Shown: positions 10,500 to 22,542, numbered from the stretch's first letter. The stretch: 64,000 bases of DNA from Bathynomus jamesi (GCA_023014485.1 JAJOZX010000090.1:1316001-1380000); one strand, 5' to 3'. Notes: generated by a model from the letters alone, not told the origin. Numbers and translations are program-made.

Positions 10500-13170
10500 A
10501 TGGTTAGATACTGTGATGATCCTTTACAAAAACGTAAGAAAAAGATACACAAGGATATAAGAACCATCAGCCAATCACTTTATGATCAATGTAAATAGAA
10601 ACTACAAAGGAATACTGTACTATGTAGCAACTGTAGAAAATTATTGACCCAGAGACCAGAATTGCTATCAACATCACAAAGTGAAGAGTCTGATCACAAT
10701 CAGTCTTCTGAGAATGTTATTTTAGAAAGCGATGAATATGATCCAAGTATATCAAGTAATGTCAAAGAAGGGGTTTCTCAACTTCTAGAAAGTCTTGCTG
10801 TGACTCCATTTAAGAAGCGTAAGTATTTAATGATAGGTACTTTTTATATTTATAATTTTTTTATTTATATTATTTATTTATAATGCATTTACTTTCAAGA
10901 CAGTTTTTCAGCAGTTGCTGAAAAACTTAATGAAATTAATATGTTGACATATTAATTATTATTGTCCATATATATCAAATGGAGTCAAATATTTATTAAT
11001 TAAAAAATTTCAGATGGTTTGGGTTCTTCAAGAAAAGAAGCAAAAGCTATTCAAACAATAGAAAAAACACGTCGTTCTTTAAAACAAAAGCTTGAAACAA
11101 GTTTAGAAATTGAGATCCCAAGCCCATCAAAAGCTACAAAGTTGGATCATGAAACTCAAAGGTATGAATTTTAAAATGATACGCTATTATTAAGTAGGAA
11201 TATACCTAAACTAAAACTGAAGCATAAAAACAAAATGTAGGTATTCACCTTTGATAGAAGAAACTAGAAGCACAATTCCCTAAAGATTGGAGATCAATGG
11301 GCCCATTAAATCATTTGGAATTCATTTGGTCACAAAATAATTTTTGGTTTAATTTGACTATCTCAAAGAATGCTCATTTTGTTACACTTTAAATCAATAT
11401 TATAATCCCAAAAATTTAATATGCACATGTAATGTTTTGTTTATAGCTATTATACATTCATGAATTTGTTTCAGGTCAATGATTCCTCTCATGAATGAAC
11501 TGGTTGAAGCTTTCCATTCTACTGACAGTTATGAGAGGAAACTCAAAATATTGACATTATCTCCGTTTACCATATCAAAAACTATAAATCTCTTTCAGAC
11601 AACTGAATATTTAGTTAAGAAAAGCAGAAATATAAAACAAAGACTGAATTATTCCTGAAATTGAACCCATGTCAAAAAGGAAAAGTAATAACTAAAGGTA
11701 CTAAAGATTCTGTTCAGAAATTTTTTGAATCAGATGAAATTAGTTTTGTGCCCAGGTACAAAAGACTGCCTGAGTATCAGAAATGAAAGTGGGTATAAAG
11801 AATCTGTGCAGAAAAGACTGGTGTTAATGAATCTGAAAGAAGCTTTTAGTCTCTATAAAAATAATCCAGATAGTCCCCAAATTGGCTTCTCTAGTTTTGC
11901 CAGCCTTCGCCCCAGACATTGTGTTTTAGCTGGAGCTGCTGGTACCCATTCTGTGTGTGTGTATGTACATACCACCAGAATGCCAAAATACAATTCTCAG
12001 TTTTGGGTGTCAAAGGGTTGGAATACACAACTCTTATGGAGAAAGCAGTGTGTGATGTCAACAACAGGAATTGCATGATGCAAATATGTAATCTCTGTCC
12101 AAAAGAACAAGGTATTAAGAATTTTTTGCTCACTTTTCAGTGTTAACAATCCTGAATATGAGGAAATAAAATATAAATAGGTTACTACAGATCGATGCAA
12201 TATGGTTGAAAAAAAACAGAATCTGTGGATGATTTTATAAATTCATTAAGCACAAAAATTGTCAAACTGACACGTCATCACTTTATAACAAAATCAGAAT
12301 GCATTTCTAAAAACTTGAAGCTGTAGTTCTTGGTGACTTTTCAGAAAACTACTCATTTGTAGTACAGGATGCAGCCCAAGGTTTTCATTGGGAAAATACC
12401 CAATGCACAGTGCATCTCTTTGTGTTATATTATAAGGAACCAGAAAGTAACAAAACAAAACATTCAAGTTATTTTTTTTATCTCCAAATACAAAACATAA
12501 CACTACAATGGTTTACACTTTTTTAAATACACTCATACCTATTATTAGAAAATCCCATCTTCATATCAAAAAATTACATTATTTTACTGATGGATGTGCA
12601 GGACAATATAAAAATTTCAACTTTGTTAACATTTGTAAACATGAAAAAGATTTTGGGCTGGAACGTGAGTGGCATTTCTTTGCCACAAGCCATGGTAAGA
12701 ATGCTTGTGATGGGATTGGGGGTACAGTGAAAAGATCTGTAGCCAGAGTGAGTATGCAGAGAACATTCACAAATCAAATATTAACACCAGAAAACATGTT
12801 TGAATTTTGTTCAAACAATATAAATACCATAAATTTTTTTTTAATAAATTCTGAAGAAATTGAAGCTATGGAAAAAAATTTTAAGTGACAGATATGAAAA
12901 AAGTATAATAGGAACAAAAATTCCACAGATTTGTACCTATTAATGCAAATAACAAAAACATTTGAATTATCTTCTGAAGTTGGTGAGGTGAGGATTATAA
13001 GCAATGATCAGAAATGGTTGGGATTTGTACATTCCTAAATAAGGAATTTGATGACTGAGGTTAGCTTTTTGCACCCCATCAGGATATAGTGTTTATTACT
13101 ACTTTCCACAAATTAGAGATACATGCCACATATCAAGAGATAAAATTTTAGGTTTATTAACCCTTTTAGC
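10500..13170 (+). pseudogene. Family B transposase-like gene, copy 1, with introns
   Basis: I recognise an uncharacterised invertebrate family marked by a TDGCAGQYKN block followed by HFFATSHGKNACDGIGG. Exon 1 (10500-10818) starts MVRYCDDPLQKR, has one TAG at 10596 and a CSNC pair, and ends at a GTAAGT donor. Exon 2 (11014-11161) lies between CAG and GTATGA. Exon 3 starts at 11475 after TTTCAG and encodes RPRHCVLAGAAGTHSVC (~11910), VVQDAAQGFHWEN (~12360), YFTDGCAGQYKN (~12580) and HGKNACDGIGG (~12692). Several stops and single-base shifts break exon 3 (about 11650, 11740, 11965, 12170, 12400). Conserved aspartates in QDAAQG, TDGCAG and CDGIGG could be a DDD triad (inference). The role is most likely a transposase of an unnamed DNA transposon. 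Confidence 0.7.
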
Positions 13171-14028
13171 TCTTTTACCATTCCGCCAATACCGTCGCAG
13201 GCATTCTTCCCATGGGATGTCGCGAAAAAATTCTACTCAGCATGAATTTTGAAGTCTTTGAAATGATGGCATAAATTTAGAAAATTTGTTTTATTCTTAT
13301 ACTGAGCCACGCATCCATCTGTGAAATAATGAATTTTAGTTAGGTTTGAATTTTGTTGTTGGATGCACAGGATTAATATTTTGAGAAAACTATGAACCAG
13401 AATTGTATCATGCCTGCGACGGTTTGAAACAAAGTAGTAACTTTTGCAAATTAGTTTTCCTACATTGTTTTTGGAATACTAAACGAATGGGTGCACTGTA
13501 CATTGTGAGTTCTCCCAATGAAACCCCTGGGCATAATCTTGTATGATGAATGAGAAGTTTTCCGCGAAATTGCCCACCAAAACACCTTCATTTTCGGGCA
13601 GAGTTTCTTTTAGATTTTTGAAGTAACTCAACTGACATTTATTCATGAAGTGGTGTCTTGTCAGTTGTGCAATTTTTTTGGTGAGTGATTCCACCTATTC
13701 CTCTGGAGTTTGTGATATCTTTTAACATACAGTGATTGACGGACACCCATTGTTTATATTTTATCTCTTCCATCACCATGAAGTCCAAACTTTCCAAATA
13801 ATTTTTTATTCCGACCTCTCACGGGCATCTTTTGCATCGGTGCATCATACAATCTTCATTGTCCATGCCACAGGTGGATAAAGACATTAATTTTTTGTAG
13901 TCTAAATCTTTAATGCCTAACGCTGATATTTGTAGTTTCGGATTTTGGTGATGTGTACATACGCAGACACTGAGTTCCGCTTTGTCCCGCAAGCACGCAC
14001 CACGACGGTCGAAGATGAGCAAAGGTAC

Positions 14029-15618
14029 TGAGATGGTATGGTTAACTAAAAATGTTTTTCTTCTCTTTTTAATTGATAATAACAGATTTAAAATTCTCTC
14101 AATATAGAGAATGTTAAAAAACTGAGGCAATCATATGCCTCAGTATAAAACTGGAAACTCTCTCAGTATAGAGAACAAGAAGCAGCTTGAGGCAATCATA
14201 TGTCCATTTCAAGAGACGGGAAAGCATCTCACTTCTCCTTGATGGTGTGGTAGGTGATCCAGTCTTGTTTTTACCATTGGTGTTTTGTATTGCTTAACCA
14301 TTAGCTATAAGAACCATGTCTCACATATTTGGATCACTTAAAATTATCATGTAAATATCATAATCATTTCTGAATGCCTGATTTCCTTTATAAAGACCGT
14401 GTTGAAAAACCTAACTTCAGTTATCAATATGCATCACAATGGATTTTGAGCTTTCTCAGGCTGTGAACTAAATTGTACCTTTAACTGCCTTATGAGCAAC
14501 ATATTAATGCAAATACGTATCCCAAAATTTTAGACCATTAATTATCATTGTCAGTTTTGCTCCCTTCACGGTCATCATTGCACTCATGGATTCCTGTGAG
14601 TCCACTGATGACAGTGCTAGGGGGATAATCTCTAAATGTTGTTGGTTTTTTTCTTTATCAGGGATTTGTTTTTGGCTGGGACTTTTGCTTATTGAAGTGA
14701 ATTTGGACAAAGCTTTTTCTTCCACAATGCCTGCACAAATGCTGAAGCCAGTGTTCACATAGTTTTTTTGTTATAAACATTGCTTTTGTGTGTACTGATT
14801 GAGCCAAGAATACATTTAATGATTGTGAGATGAAGTGGAGTTTAAAATGACACATCTGGGACTTATCAGGTTTATACAATTTAGGTAACACTCATTGACC
14901 TTACCCTAGTAACTAATATTCTTTGTTTTTTTTGCATTAGTTATGTGTTATTTTTTTCTGTAAGTCTTGTCTCCTTTGTGTGGTAATGGGCTGTGATGGC
15001 CAATAATTCAATGGTTTTTATTTTATGTTTGACATTTTTGTGTGTGGTATGGGACTAATGATGTTTGTTTCTTTTGTTTTGTAGTAGTAATTTTTTTTCA
15101 AGTGCTTAGTTGGTTCTGAAAACACATTGGTGTATGATCAATAAAATTGTTCAGATCTTCTTTAGTTACCTGTAAAAAACTTGCCTGCTGATGCAGTTAA
15201 CCTTGTAAGTGTTATTATTGTTTCGTTGATTAAATTAAGCAAAGGACATTTTACTTTTCTTAAATCCTCCCACCATAACCGAAGAGTAAGTCGTTAAAAG
15301 AGGCAGATGGCTATGCTCAGAGATCTTAAAGGTGAGAACCCAGTTTCAGATTGGTAGGAGCTGCCTATCTGACATAATCTCAACCACACTAAAATTGGTA
15401 ACTTGCTCACCTCATTTCTCTCATTCTTAGCAGTGCAGGTGGTGCTGAAGTCAAAGGATTTTTTATTAAGGCCCTCTGGGTGGTTCTCACTGGCAGCTAA
15501 ATCTCCCATCTGCAACCAGCCGCAGCTGCCGTGACCCCACTAACAGAGTATCCGGTAGGTGAGTAACGCAAACGCATCTTTACACAGATACACTTACCGG
15601 CATCGCGCCCCCGTTTCA
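14029..15618 (+). repeat. 5' LTR
   Basis: 1,590 bp, from TGAGATGGTATGG to CCCCCGTTTCA. It matches the 3' LTR with roughly ten substitutions and about a dozen mostly single-base indels by eye, the indels concentrated in 14990-15480. It carries repeated CTCTCAATATAGAGAA and CTCTCAGTATAGAGAA stem-like motifs near 14095-14180. Confidence 0.93.
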
Positions 15619-15640
15619 CTGGTGCCCAGACCCGGGAAGA
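15619..15640 (+). promoter_or_regulatory. Candidate tRNA primer-binding site
   Basis: CTGGTGCCCAGACCCGGG directly follows the 5' LTR. The TGGTGCCC core is the expected place and form for a tRNA 3'-end complement. I cannot assign the tRNA without a search. Confidence 0.7.
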
Positions 15641-15777
15641 TTGAAGGGAAACATCAATAGAGAGCATTAGCATTGACTAGAAGCCCCTATTCTCTTGCCG
15701 GTATTCCCAGCACTCACCACACTGCACAAGAACAGTTGAGAAACAGAATTATTCACACGAAGAGCGAACAATAGAGA

Positions 15778-17382
15778 ATGGGTGACACAACAGGTCTTGC
15801 CAGTCAATTTACCACCACTATCACCACTGCTGTGGCTTCATCAACAGTCACTGTAAGCACAATAGCTAGTCCCATCTTGACTTCTGGCACTAATTTCCCA
15901 TATAACCATGACATGGGTGGCAGTAGGGAAATAGCTGCTACTTTACAGCCAATAGGAACAACCCCTGAGAGACCAGCATGTCCGTCACCACCTATGGCAG
16001 GAACTCCTAAGGATGGGGGCATTGACCACCATCATTGGCAATTCTTCAGCAAATGGTTATGCAGAATGCTCAGACCATGGCCATGATGTCTCAAATACTG
16101 GCTAATAGCCATACACCTAAGGTTCTTCCACCGGAAAAATACTGCCTGAGTGAAGGACATGATTTTCATGAGTTTGTGAGAACCTTTGAGAAATATTTTG
16201 AGCAAGAATATCCAGGTTCCCTTGAAAGGATGGGATCCCTTTTAGCTAATTACCTCGATGGCCTGCCTTAGAAATTTATCGAGTAATGCGGAAGTCTACT
16301 AGTGATTATGGGACACTGAAGGCTCATTTAATATCCTGGTATGAGAAAGAGCAAAGAAAGAAAGAAGAAAGTCAGAGTCAGGACTTTATGGAGGCTACCA
16401 AGCACTCGCATGAGACTGTCTCTGCTTATGCCCTTAGAGTAATAACCCTAGCCTGTCAGTGCTTCCCTGGTATGGATGTCACTCAACTCCGTATAGTTAA
16501 AGATAGGTTTATATCTGGGTTGCCCTTGGAGTTGAGGCAGGAGCTGACCAGGATCATCCATACTCAAAGGACCTTACTAGGAATGAAGATCTCGTGGGAG
16601 AAGCTTGTGGCACTAGCAGACTTAAATTCCACAGAGTCCCCCTTGGCAGGTCAAGCTGGAACCACCACTAGAGGCACCCAAGAAACATCCCCACCAGTGG
16701 GTCAGTGGCAGACATCCCAATCCTCTGTGAAGCCCAATCTGAAATGGCCAATGTGGCACATCTAGCACCAGCCCTTCCTACAGCTCAAGCAGCACCCCCA
16801 TTGAATCAGTGTGCTTATCCACCTTCTTCATGGAATTGGCCACCTAACTATATTGAACAAATCCCACACCAGTCAACACACACACCATATCTGAGTTCAC
16901 CACCAGTTGTATTAAAGCAAGAACTACCCATGGTTGCCCCTCAGTCTACTGCAACAAACAGTCAAGGAAGGCTAAGGGGGCCCAATGGAAGAAAAGTGAG
17001 AACTGCAGCAAACTTCCCTAGGGGTCAGTCTCACCCACCAGCCAATAACTTTCAGCAAGTTGCAGCAGCACCAAGAGACCACAGGACATGTACCCATTGT
17101 CAGCAGTCAGGGCATACAAAGGGTCAATGTCCCTCGCGTCCTTTATGTCATTGGTGTGGAAAGCGGGGTCATCTCCATCAAGATTGCTATACTGCCAGGA
17201 ACATTTGCATACGTTGTAAGCAACATGGACATAGCCCTGCACAGTGTCCTACTCAGAAGAACTATTTAATGGAGAGGCCACAATGCCCAAGTTGTGGAGG
17301 ACCACATTTGGGTCAAGATTGCATGAGTGACCAAGGGTTGGTCCCACCACCACAAGAACTAGCACCAGAATTGGGAAACTAG
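15778..17382 (+). pseudogene. Gag-like polyprotein with four zinc-knuckle-type motifs
   Basis: The chain starts MGDTTGLASQ at 15778 and is spread over overlapping frames with shifts near 16050 and 16750 and stops at about 16269. A helical retrotransposon-gag region (LISWYEKEQ... FISGLPLELRQELT) lies at 16286-16620. Three CX2CX4HX4C knuckles follow (CTHCQQSGHTKGQC, CHWCGKRGHLHQDC, CIRCKQHGHSPAQC), plus a fourth shorter variant (CPSCGGPHLGQDC). Four knuckles is more than the one or two usual in Gypsy gags. The product would form the particle and bind the element's RNA. Frame breaks make it non-functional unless they are sequence errors. Confidence 0.85.
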
Positions 17383-17557
17383 ATAGCTCTGTCATGGAAG
17401 GCCGCATGCCAGAGCTACCCCAGCATGCTAGCAATGAACGGTCTTTTGGAGGCATCATTGCTTCCCAGGAAGCAACACCATCAGGCAATATCCATTAGCA
17501 AGTCAGATTGCACACAACTACCTTGAGGCCCCCCAGAGTGAGACTGAAGATGAGACA

Positions 17558-18322
17558 GTGGAAGATGTTGAACAAGTTGGAACCCTAGAGAGGGATGAAG
17601 AGCAGCCAGTGAACACTGAAGATGAATTGGCTGAAGTTCTGGACCTGAGACAAGAGCAGCAATCAAGCAATGCCTTAGTCATCCGGCCAAGAATAAAAAG
17701 CTCTCCCCACACAGGCCCATTGTCAGCTCTTGTGGATACAGGTGCTGCAGTCAGTTTGATGTCAGCTTCATGTTACCATCAACTTCCCTCTGATAAATTC
17801 CCACTAAAGGAAGTACCTCTCAAGGGGATTAGGGGTATAGGTAAACACATTGTACCAGTTCTGGGTGGTTGTACAGTCACACTCATGTTTCCCAATTTTG
17901 AAACACAACCAATTGAGTTTGTGGTTGTGAGAGACCATGTCTCAGACTTTGATCTGATCTGTGGGGTAAACATGTTACAGACTGATAGTTTGCTTCCTGA
18001 CTTGGCTAAACGAGAACTCCTCACTCGGAAGGGAAGCCAACTTATCACAGTTGCCCAAGATGCTCAACAGCCACTTCCAACCAGCCTTGAATGTGAAAGT
18101 GTGGAAGATGTTGAAGTTGCGCCCCGCACCTGTCAAATGATAGAGGCATGTTTCCGCCTCCAAGGATACAACCCTGATCATGAGTTAACTTATTTGGAAA
18201 GTAACTCCTCTGTAAAAGATTTGATTATACAACCTGGATTAATGAATGTCACAGAAGACAACTTTTTGGTTGCGGTATTAACCTTGGAGACTTCTCACAG
18301 AAGATCTCCAGAGGAAACTTAA
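17558..18322 (+). pseudogene. Retropepsin-type aspartic protease region
   Basis: LSALVDTGAAVSLMS (~17722) is the DTGA active site of a retroviral-type aspartic protease, followed by VVRDHVSDFDLICGVNML, the expected second half. An acidic linker precedes it. The frame ends at TAA 18320 and the following RT region is in another frame, so a frameshift lies near 18290-18330. It would cut the Gag-Pol precursor inside particles. About 175 bases before it (17383-17557) lack an open frame. Confidence 0.85.
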
Positions 18323-18333
18323 TTGGGAAGGCT

Positions 18334-19870
18334 ATGAAATTGCAGGGTAAGGACTCACTAGTACATCTGGTGGACTTCACTGACAGTTCAAAAACTTCTA
18401 AAAATCAGGAGGACTGGACTTCACAAATGATGGTTGATGCTTTTGAGTTGACAAATACATCTCTCTCAGCAGAACAAAAGGACCAGTTAGTCCAGTTGTT
18501 GCTGTGCCACCAAGGAGCTATTAGTCATGGTGATGGGGATGTTGGCCACACAACCATTATCAAGCATCAGATTGAAACAGAACACAGGCTTCCAGTCCAT
18601 ATCCCAGTAAGGCGAGTCCAAGGACCTGTACTGCAGGACATTGAAGAGCACTGCCAACAGCTGGAGGAAGATGGTATCATCAGACGAAGTTTCTCCCCAT
18701 ACTCTGCACCTGTCGTGCCAATTAAGAAAAGTGATGGGTCAATACGGTTATGCATTGATTATCGAGAGCTCAACAAAATAACAAAACGAGATTGCTTTCC
18801 ATTACCTAATTTGATTGACACTCTCTTCAATTTGCATGGAATGCAATACTTTTCTACCATTGATTTAGTCAAAGGGTATTATCAGGTTGAGATGGAGGAA
18901 TCCAGTGTTGAGAAAACTGCATTCTCCACCCCTCTTTCCCATTGGGAATTTCTCAGAATGCCGTTTGGGGTGAAAAATGGTCCAGCTACCTTTCAACGAG
19001 CCATGATGATGGCATTATCTGGGATCCCATGGACTCAATGCATGGTCTACCTTGATGATATAATGGTAGTAAGCCGCACCTTCCCTGAACATCTTGAAAT
19101 TCTGGGAAAGGTCTTGCATGCCTTGGAATCTAATGGTTTTAAGATCAAACCTCAAAGACTGAGCTTTGCCAAGAGGAAGTGACATTCCTGGGACATCAGG
19201 TGTCATCCAAGGGGATGGTCCCACTGGTAAAGAACCTAGAAGGTATTGCCAAGTTTCCAATCCCAAACACCATCAGAAGACTCCGCCAATTCTTAGGGAT
19301 GGTTAATTTCTATCGCCGACACATCCAAAATTGCTCAGAGATAGCAAAGCCTCTTAGTGAACTTACAGGCCGCAAGACGCTGACTTGGACAGCGAGTTGC
19401 CAGACTGCGTTTGATAAACTAAAGGAGGCCTTAGTTAGTCCGATCTTGTTGACATACCCTGATAGGTCAAAGGAAGCTAAACCCCTACAGCTCCATGTAG
19501 ATGCTTCTAACATTGGAGCTGGGGCTTGCTTGTCCCAAGAGCAGGAAGGAAATAATAGGCCCATAGCCTTTGTTTCAACCACATTCAATAGGGCTGAACA
19601 AAAGTACTCACCACTGAACGAGAATTAGCTGCTATTCGATGGGCTGTGAGGACCCTAAAACCCTTCCTTTATGGAATTAAAGTTAAAATTTTTACTGATC
19701 ATCAACCTTTAACCTTCCTTTACAATATGCCATTAGTAAATAACAGAGTTGCTCGCACACTGGAAGAGCTGAGTAGCATTGAATATGAGCTAGTGTACAT
19801 ACCTGGGAAACAGAATTGTATCGCAGATGCACTATCCAGGTCTCCAATTGACAATTGTCAAGAATCATTG
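18334..19870 (+). pseudogene. Reverse transcriptase and RNase H
   Basis: RT motifs in order are IRLCIDYRELNKIT, FSTIDLVKGYYQ, FLRMPFGVKNGPATFQR and MVYLDDIMV (the YxDD active site, ~19050). The frame shifts near 19180; FLGHQVSSKGM and the connection domain (LRQFLGMVNFYRRHI) follow. RNase H starts LHVDASNIGAGACLS (~19492). A second shift near 19618 falls inside the RNase H helix (the TERELAAIRWAV-like region), and TDHQPLTF and ADALSRSP complete the domain by ~19846. The motif order and the DALSR end are typical of Ty3/Gypsy. All catalytic residues I can place are present, so only the two single-base shifts break the enzyme. Confidence 0.93.
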
Positions 19871-19884
19871 GATCAATATGACAA

Positions 19885-20290
19885 CCGATCAAATGCCACT
19901 CCAAAAGGATTCATAAAGACTGAAGTCCCAGGGGGAGGAGATTCCCTCTTTTATTGTCTATCCTTGTGGAGTAGTGGCACAATGGATCATCATAGGGAAA
20001 TCAGAGAAGCAACAGTAGCAGAACTAATTAACAGGCGAAATAAGTATGGGATCTCTTCTGATAAAGCTATCACCCGTCAGCTGAATCTGATGAAACATGT
20101 TGGTCAGATCCCAACCCCACGGTTGATCCAAGTTTATAGTGATATGAATAAGGTAGAGATTTGGGTATATCATGGAGATCGAGCTCCCTTAAAGTATGGT
20201 TCTGACAACTACCATGATCGGTGTTATCTGCAGTGCCTCGCTGGGATCCATTACAATTGGTTAAACCCTATACACCTACCTGGTCAATCA
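19885..20290 (+). CDS. OTU-like domain between RNase H and integrase
   Basis: Within the open frame 19646-20749, about 125 residues resemble an OTU (ovarian tumour) cysteine protease: GGGDSLFYCLSLW replaces the usual GDGNCLF active-site loop; HHREIREATVAELI is the following helix; IWVYHGDRAPL and GIHYNWLNP match the terminal strand and the catalytic-His HYN motif. The nucleophile position reads Ser (TCC) instead of Cys, so the domain is either inactive or altered. OTU domains remove ubiquitin and are known from some viruses and retrotransposons. Here the domain sits in the spacer usually empty in Gypsy elements. After it, an acidic linker leads to integrase. Confidence 0.65.
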
Positions 20291-20715
20291 AATGATAAGC
20301 CTTCCCCTGAAATTCTAAATGTGAATAGGGAAACTGATAGCCCCTTTGAAGAATTTACACTGCTTGATGATAGCATGGAGGAGGACCTTGCACCTGACAC
20401 AGAGGCTAGTGGGGAGGGGAATCTACCACCTGATAACCTTACACCACAATTGGAACTGACATCAGTTGTGGTGGACATCTGTCCAGTGATTCCTTTGAGA
20501 GAAGGAGAACAACTCCCAAAAGAAGGAGGGGCATTGTCCCTGGAAGATGTCATAACCTTACAAAAACTTGACCCTCACCTATGTCGCCTTAAAAAGGGGA
20601 TTAAGCAACAATGGACAGCGAAACGATATACTGGAAACCTACAACCATATAAACGAGATCATCAGCAATTGGTAGTTATTGATGACATCATTTACCATAG
20701 GGGAAAGACCACCAC

Positions 20716-22542
20716 TTGCGTTGTGTTGTTGCCAAAGGTGTTGCTATAGATTGGGCTGTCATTTTTCACAAGGAGTTTGCTCACTTAGGGCGAAATAAAT
20801 TGCTTGCCCTATTATTGGAACATTTTTGGTACCCACAGCTGCATCGCATAGTGACTGAGATAGTCACTTCTTGTGTGGAGTGTCAGAGAGCAAAGATTAC
20901 CAATATTCTCCACACACCACCTGTGTTTAAGATTGTAACCCAACATCCTTTTGAGTTGATTGCAGCAGATCTTATCTCCTACCCTATCTCTCAAAAGGGG
21001 AATGTTTGTGCATTGGTGGTGGTTGACCATTTCTCTAAGTGGTTGTCCGTGGTCCCACTGCCCAATAAACGGGCCTCTACTGTAGCACAAGCATTCAAAA
21101 CTCGAGTATATCCATTTCTGCCCAGGCTGCCTGAAAAGCTACTCAGTGATAATGGGCCTGAGTTCACAGCCCAGGAATTTGAAGATACCTTGCTTGAACT
21201 GGATATACTCCATGTAAGGACTTCTCCCTATTGCCCCACATCCAATGGGGCTGTTGAGCGAGTAAACAGGACACTAACCCAATATTTGCGGATGAGTTTG
21301 AACCAGGTTGAGACCTGGGATGACCATCTGCCCAGGGTGGTATCCATTTACAACAATACCAAGCATCAGGAGACTGGTATTTCCCCAGCAGCCTGTCTCT
21401 TATCCCAGGCTCACATCTTCCCTCAGGGCCCTAGGATAGACCACCATCAGCTTCAATATCGGGATGAAGGCCATCCACGGTTCAAACCCTATCACTTAAA
21501 CCAGCTGGTGGGGCTGAAAATACACTATCCTGGCAACCTGAGCATCAATAAATTCAAACCTCGGTATGCTGGACCATATTGTATAATTAAAGTGAACCCA
21601 AATGAAATTACTTATCAAGTTCAGTCAATGAACCCTCAGGAACCCACTATTTATAAAGTTCACCACAAACATCTGAAAAAGTGGAATGTGGCTCCACCAT
21701 ATCTTCAACAGAACCGCTACTACCAAAGGCTTTTGGGAGATGCCCATTATGAGGTTGAATTCCTACCACAACCTACACCTGTAGAGATGAGTAAGGGTCC
21801 ATCTCTAATTGAAGAACCAAGCCATGATGAACCATTCTTTAAGGGTTTTCGCTTCAACCCATTACCTGTGGAGCGTCTGAGAAAAATTCAGCAGACTCTA
21901 GATCAGACTCTCCACAACCTGTATCAGTTGGAAGAGAGATTTCATGAACAGCCACCTCCCAGCAGAAATTCTTTGAGACAAGATAAGACAAGTGGGGAGG
22001 ATAAAGTTAATGGGGACATAGAGAATGGATGCCCAGTAGCAATCTCATCCTTTGATTCAGGGCAGGAACTACCTTCCTCTGAATTGGAGCCAGTGAAACA
22101 AAGTCCCCTAACGTCTTTTCGATTTATTGCTACCAATAATCAATCATATTTAGTGGCTGTGGAACCTGAAACAGACTTTGCAGTGACACAATCTCCAGAA
22201 TCTTCAGAAATGACAAGTGAGTTCGAACTTAGTGGCCTAGGAGGAGGACTGAGTCCAACTGATCAGCCAACTCACGCAAGGCGACGAGGGTCCCTCACTC
22301 TGGAACCATTCTCTGGTGTATTAAAGTGGGTAAAGAAAACATCATTGACACCTTCAAAAATTGATTTTAGAGGGTTCTCACCTGAATCTCAAAACCTGCC
22401 TTTACCAGTTGTTACACAAGTAGGTACCCTCAAGAAGATGGGGAACCGACCATTCACAAGGTCACAGGGCAGATCTCAGGAATTGCTTAGGGTACAAAGT
22501 TCCCCACTTGAGAGGAAAACTAAAAGTAAGGTTACTGATTAG
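20716..22542 (+). CDS. Integrase with long C-terminal extension
   Basis: The frame overlaps the upstream one and is in a different phase, so a shift lies near 20716-20750. The HHCC zinc motif (HKEFAHLG ... CVECQ) is followed by the catalytic core: AADLISYP (first Asp), LLSDNGPEF (second Asp) and TSNGAVERVNRTL (Glu). The KFKPRYAGPYCI block is a GPY/F-like module that helps target integration. The remaining ~270 residues to the TAG at 22540 are Ser/Pro/Glu-rich and basic, have no membrane segment and match no family I know; they are not envelope-like. This is the longest intact frame of the element (608 codons). Confidence 0.93.
   Translation: MRCVVAKGVAIDWAVIFHKEFAHLGRNKLLALLLEHFWYPQLHRIVTEIVTSCVECQRAKITNILHTPPVFKIVTQHPFELIAADLISYPISQKGNVCALVVVDHFSKWLSVVPLPNKRASTVAQAFKTRVYPFLPRLPEKLLSDNGPEFTAQEFEDTLLELDILHVRTSPYCPTSNGAVERVNRTLTQYLRMSLNQVETWDDHLPRVVSIYNNTKHQETGISPAACLLSQAHIFPQGPRIDHHQLQYRDEGHPRFKPYHLNQLVGLKIHYPGNLSINKFKPRYAGPYCIIKVNPNEITYQVQSMNPQEPTIYKVHHKHLKKWNVAPPYLQQNRYYQRLLGDAHYEVEFLPQPTPVEMSKGPSLIEEPSHDEPFFKGFRFNPLPVERLRKIQQTLDQTLHNLYQLEERFHEQPPPSRNSLRQDKTSGEDKVNGDIENGCPVAISSFDSGQELPSSELEPVKQSPLTSFRFIATNNQSYLVAVEPETDFAVTQSPESSEMTSEFELSGLGGGLSPTDQPTHARRRGSLTLEPFSGVLKWVKKTSLTPSKIDFRGFSPESQNLPLPVVTQVGTLKKMGNRPFTRSQGRSQELLRVQSSPLERKTKSKVTD

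Noticed and set aside
13191..13423. A 233-bp MITE bounded by ACCGTCGCAGGCA inverted ends
   Set aside because: The right-hand copy is simply the codons for the conserved NACDGIGG motif of family B copy 2, and coding continues through the supposed interior. Kept only as a small inverted-copy observation.
14504..14891. Minus-strand frames repeated at 23137-23524
   Set aside because: They occur in both LTRs simply because the LTRs are copies; no domain and they overlap each other.
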